This document shows positions 63,282 to 64,000 of a stretch of 64,000 bases of DNA, one piece after another. Position 1 is the stretch's first letter, and the number at the start of each line of letters is the position of its first letter. The notes under the pieces were generated by a model, which worked only from the letters and a program-made list of their open reading frames with translations, was not told the origin of the DNA and made no database searches. Source of the stretch: Pseudomonadota bacterium. Lineage in GTDB: Bacteria > Pseudomonadota > Gammaproteobacteria > Burkholderiales > Methylophilaceae. The stretch is from positions 122,737-186,736 of the forward strand of contig JAKQTN010000052.1 in NCBI GenBank assembly GCA_029563075.1, written 5' to 3'. The position numbers were made by a program, and so were the translations under genes.

Positions 63282-64000
63282 CTAGGTCGGTTTGCCGGCG
63301 TATTGTGCAACGAGCGCCATCAGCTCTTCGTCTTGATAAGGCTTACCCACGTACTCATTCACGCCCAACTCGCGCGCGTGGTTGCGGTGTTTTTCCGCTG
63401 TGCGCGAGGTGATCATGATGATCGGAATGTGGCTCTGACGGTTGTCAGCTTTGATCGTTTTCGCGAACTCAAAGCCATCCATGCGTGGCATTTCGATGTC
63501 GAGAAGGATCACGTCGGGATTGTTGTCCGCCAACACCTGCAACGCGTCGAGCCCGTCTTTGGCGGTCATTGCGCGGTAACCCTCTCGCTCTAACAAGCGC
63601 GTGGTGATCTTGCGCACAGTGAGCGAGTCGTCAACAACGAGCACAAGCGGCTTGTGCGGCGCCGGCGCGACGGTTGGACGCACCAACGGTAGCACTACCG
63701 CCTCGGTCGGTGCTGCGAGCGACGGACTCGCAGGTGGCGCAAGCAGAGCGCCAGTGTCAGGTCGCTCGAACGCCACGACATTGGTTTCCGTGCCCGCGTC
63801 AAGCGCGTCATCAACAGCGCTGGAGACCGTTGCATCGGCGTTGCCCGCAACCTGTGTTGCCGTCGCCTCTTCGGCAACGACTGACTCCACTACTTGCTCG
63901 GGTGATGGAGCCGGCGCGGCAAGGGCAGCGGGTTCGATGAGCAGCGAGCGACGAACCGCTTCGGCCTCTTGTGTGATGATGAGGTTGATCGGGTTCAGCA
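63282..64000 (-). CDS. C-terminal part of a ChpA/PilL-type chemotaxis hybrid kinase (receiver domain), partial
   Basis: The frame is open from the right edge to a TAG at 63282 (239 codons visible); the true start is outside. The visible part begins LNPINLIITQEAEAVRRS, runs through an Ala/Pro/Thr-rich linker of ~110 residues, and ends in a complete receiver domain: VVDDSLTVRKIT, phospho-Asp in VILLDIEMPRMDGFE, MITSRT and GKPY. A C-terminal receiver of this kind closes ChpA/PilL hybrid CheA proteins of twitching motility systems. The DNA is distinctly richer in G+C than the rest of the window, with different codon use, so it probably comes from another organism. Confidence 0.7.
   Translation of the reverse strand, partial: LNPINLIITQEAEAVRRSLLIEPAALAAPAPSPEQVVESVVAEEATATQVAGNADATVSSAVDDALDAGTETNVVAFERPDTGALLAPPASPSLAAPTEAVVLPLVRPTVAPAPHKPLVLVVDDSLTVRKITTRLLEREGYRAMTAKDGLDALQVLADNNPDVILLDIEMPRMDGFEFAKTIKADNRQSHIPIIMITSRTAEKHRNHARELGVNEYVGKPYQDEELMALVAQYAGKPT

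Overview
The window looks like a chromosomal segment of an obligate or near-obligate methylotroph of the Betaproteobacteria, most likely family Methylophilaceae (Methylotenera-like). This is inferred from a lanthanide-type methanol dehydrogenase cluster (xoxF, xoxJ, two xoxG), a cytosolic NAD-linked formate dehydrogenase (fdsGBA-fdhD-fdsD) beside molybdenum-cofactor genes, a betaproteobacterial-type RNase P RNA, and the gene orders rpsU-yqeY-dnaG-rpoD and trxA-rho-rpmE. No mxaFI is present. The last ~0.8 kb has a visibly different, GC-richer composition and probably does not belong to the same genome.

Layout. 0-5.4 kb: tsaD start, macromolecular-synthesis genes (rpsU, DUF3144, yqeY, dnaG, rpoD) and tRNA-Ile2(CAU). 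5.5-14.4 kb: accessory block with a small winged-helix protein, a five-gene minus-strand operon resembling arsenosugar-type arsenic metabolism (two TIGR04282/TIGR04283-like glycosyltransferases, an ArsM-like methyltransferase, an unusual radical SAM protein, a VTT membrane/flavoprotein disulfide-reductase-like fusion), a divergent sterol-desaturase-family gene, and exported MsrB-MsrA-DUF3047. 14.7-20.5 kb: cytochrome c maturation operon ccmABCDEFGH, lacking ccmI. 20.6-26.8 kb: a FadL-type porin and a full DSF quorum-sensing module (rpfF, rpfC, an extra receiver-only protein, rpfG). 27-31 kb: TPR/2OG oxygenase, a BrkB-cNMP fusion and prolyl aminopeptidase. 31-37 kb: xoxF-xoxJ-xoxG1-xoxG2 and type II NADH dehydrogenase. 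37-42.7 kb: lplT, phoH, bcp, an orphan histidine kinase and tonB. 42.8-52.6 kb: moeA-mobA-moaA divergent from fdsGBA-fdhD-fdsD, then a TauE-family exporter. 52.6-62.8 kb: an ArnT-like transferase, rpmE, rho, trxA, a PilZ-like protein, a TlpA-like thioredoxin, DUF3579, a BON lipoprotein, yraN, rsmI, pyrC and an EF-hand/BON protein. 62.9-64 kb: rnpB, then the 3' part of a chemotaxis-type hybrid protein.

How the genes fit together. XoxF oxidises methanol in the periplasm and passes electrons to XoxG cytochromes, which need the Ccm system for haem attachment. Formate from C1 oxidation is oxidised by the Fds complex, which needs the neighbouring Moco genes and FdhD. NADH can be reoxidised by Ndh. 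The Rpf module links a diffusible fatty-acid signal to cyclic-di-GMP hydrolysis, with a PilZ-like protein elsewhere in the window as a possible reader.

Most notable: the RNase P RNA has a 5' strand and a 3' strand that do not pair properly in P1 and P2, just where composition changes, which suggests a chimeric contig; a tandem xoxG duplication in which one copy has gained a lipoprotein anchor; the arsenosugar-like operon with a non-ArsS radical SAM protein; and an Rpf system with an inserted receiver-only protein and a long inverted repeat upstream. All identifications are by eye from sequence; no database search was run.
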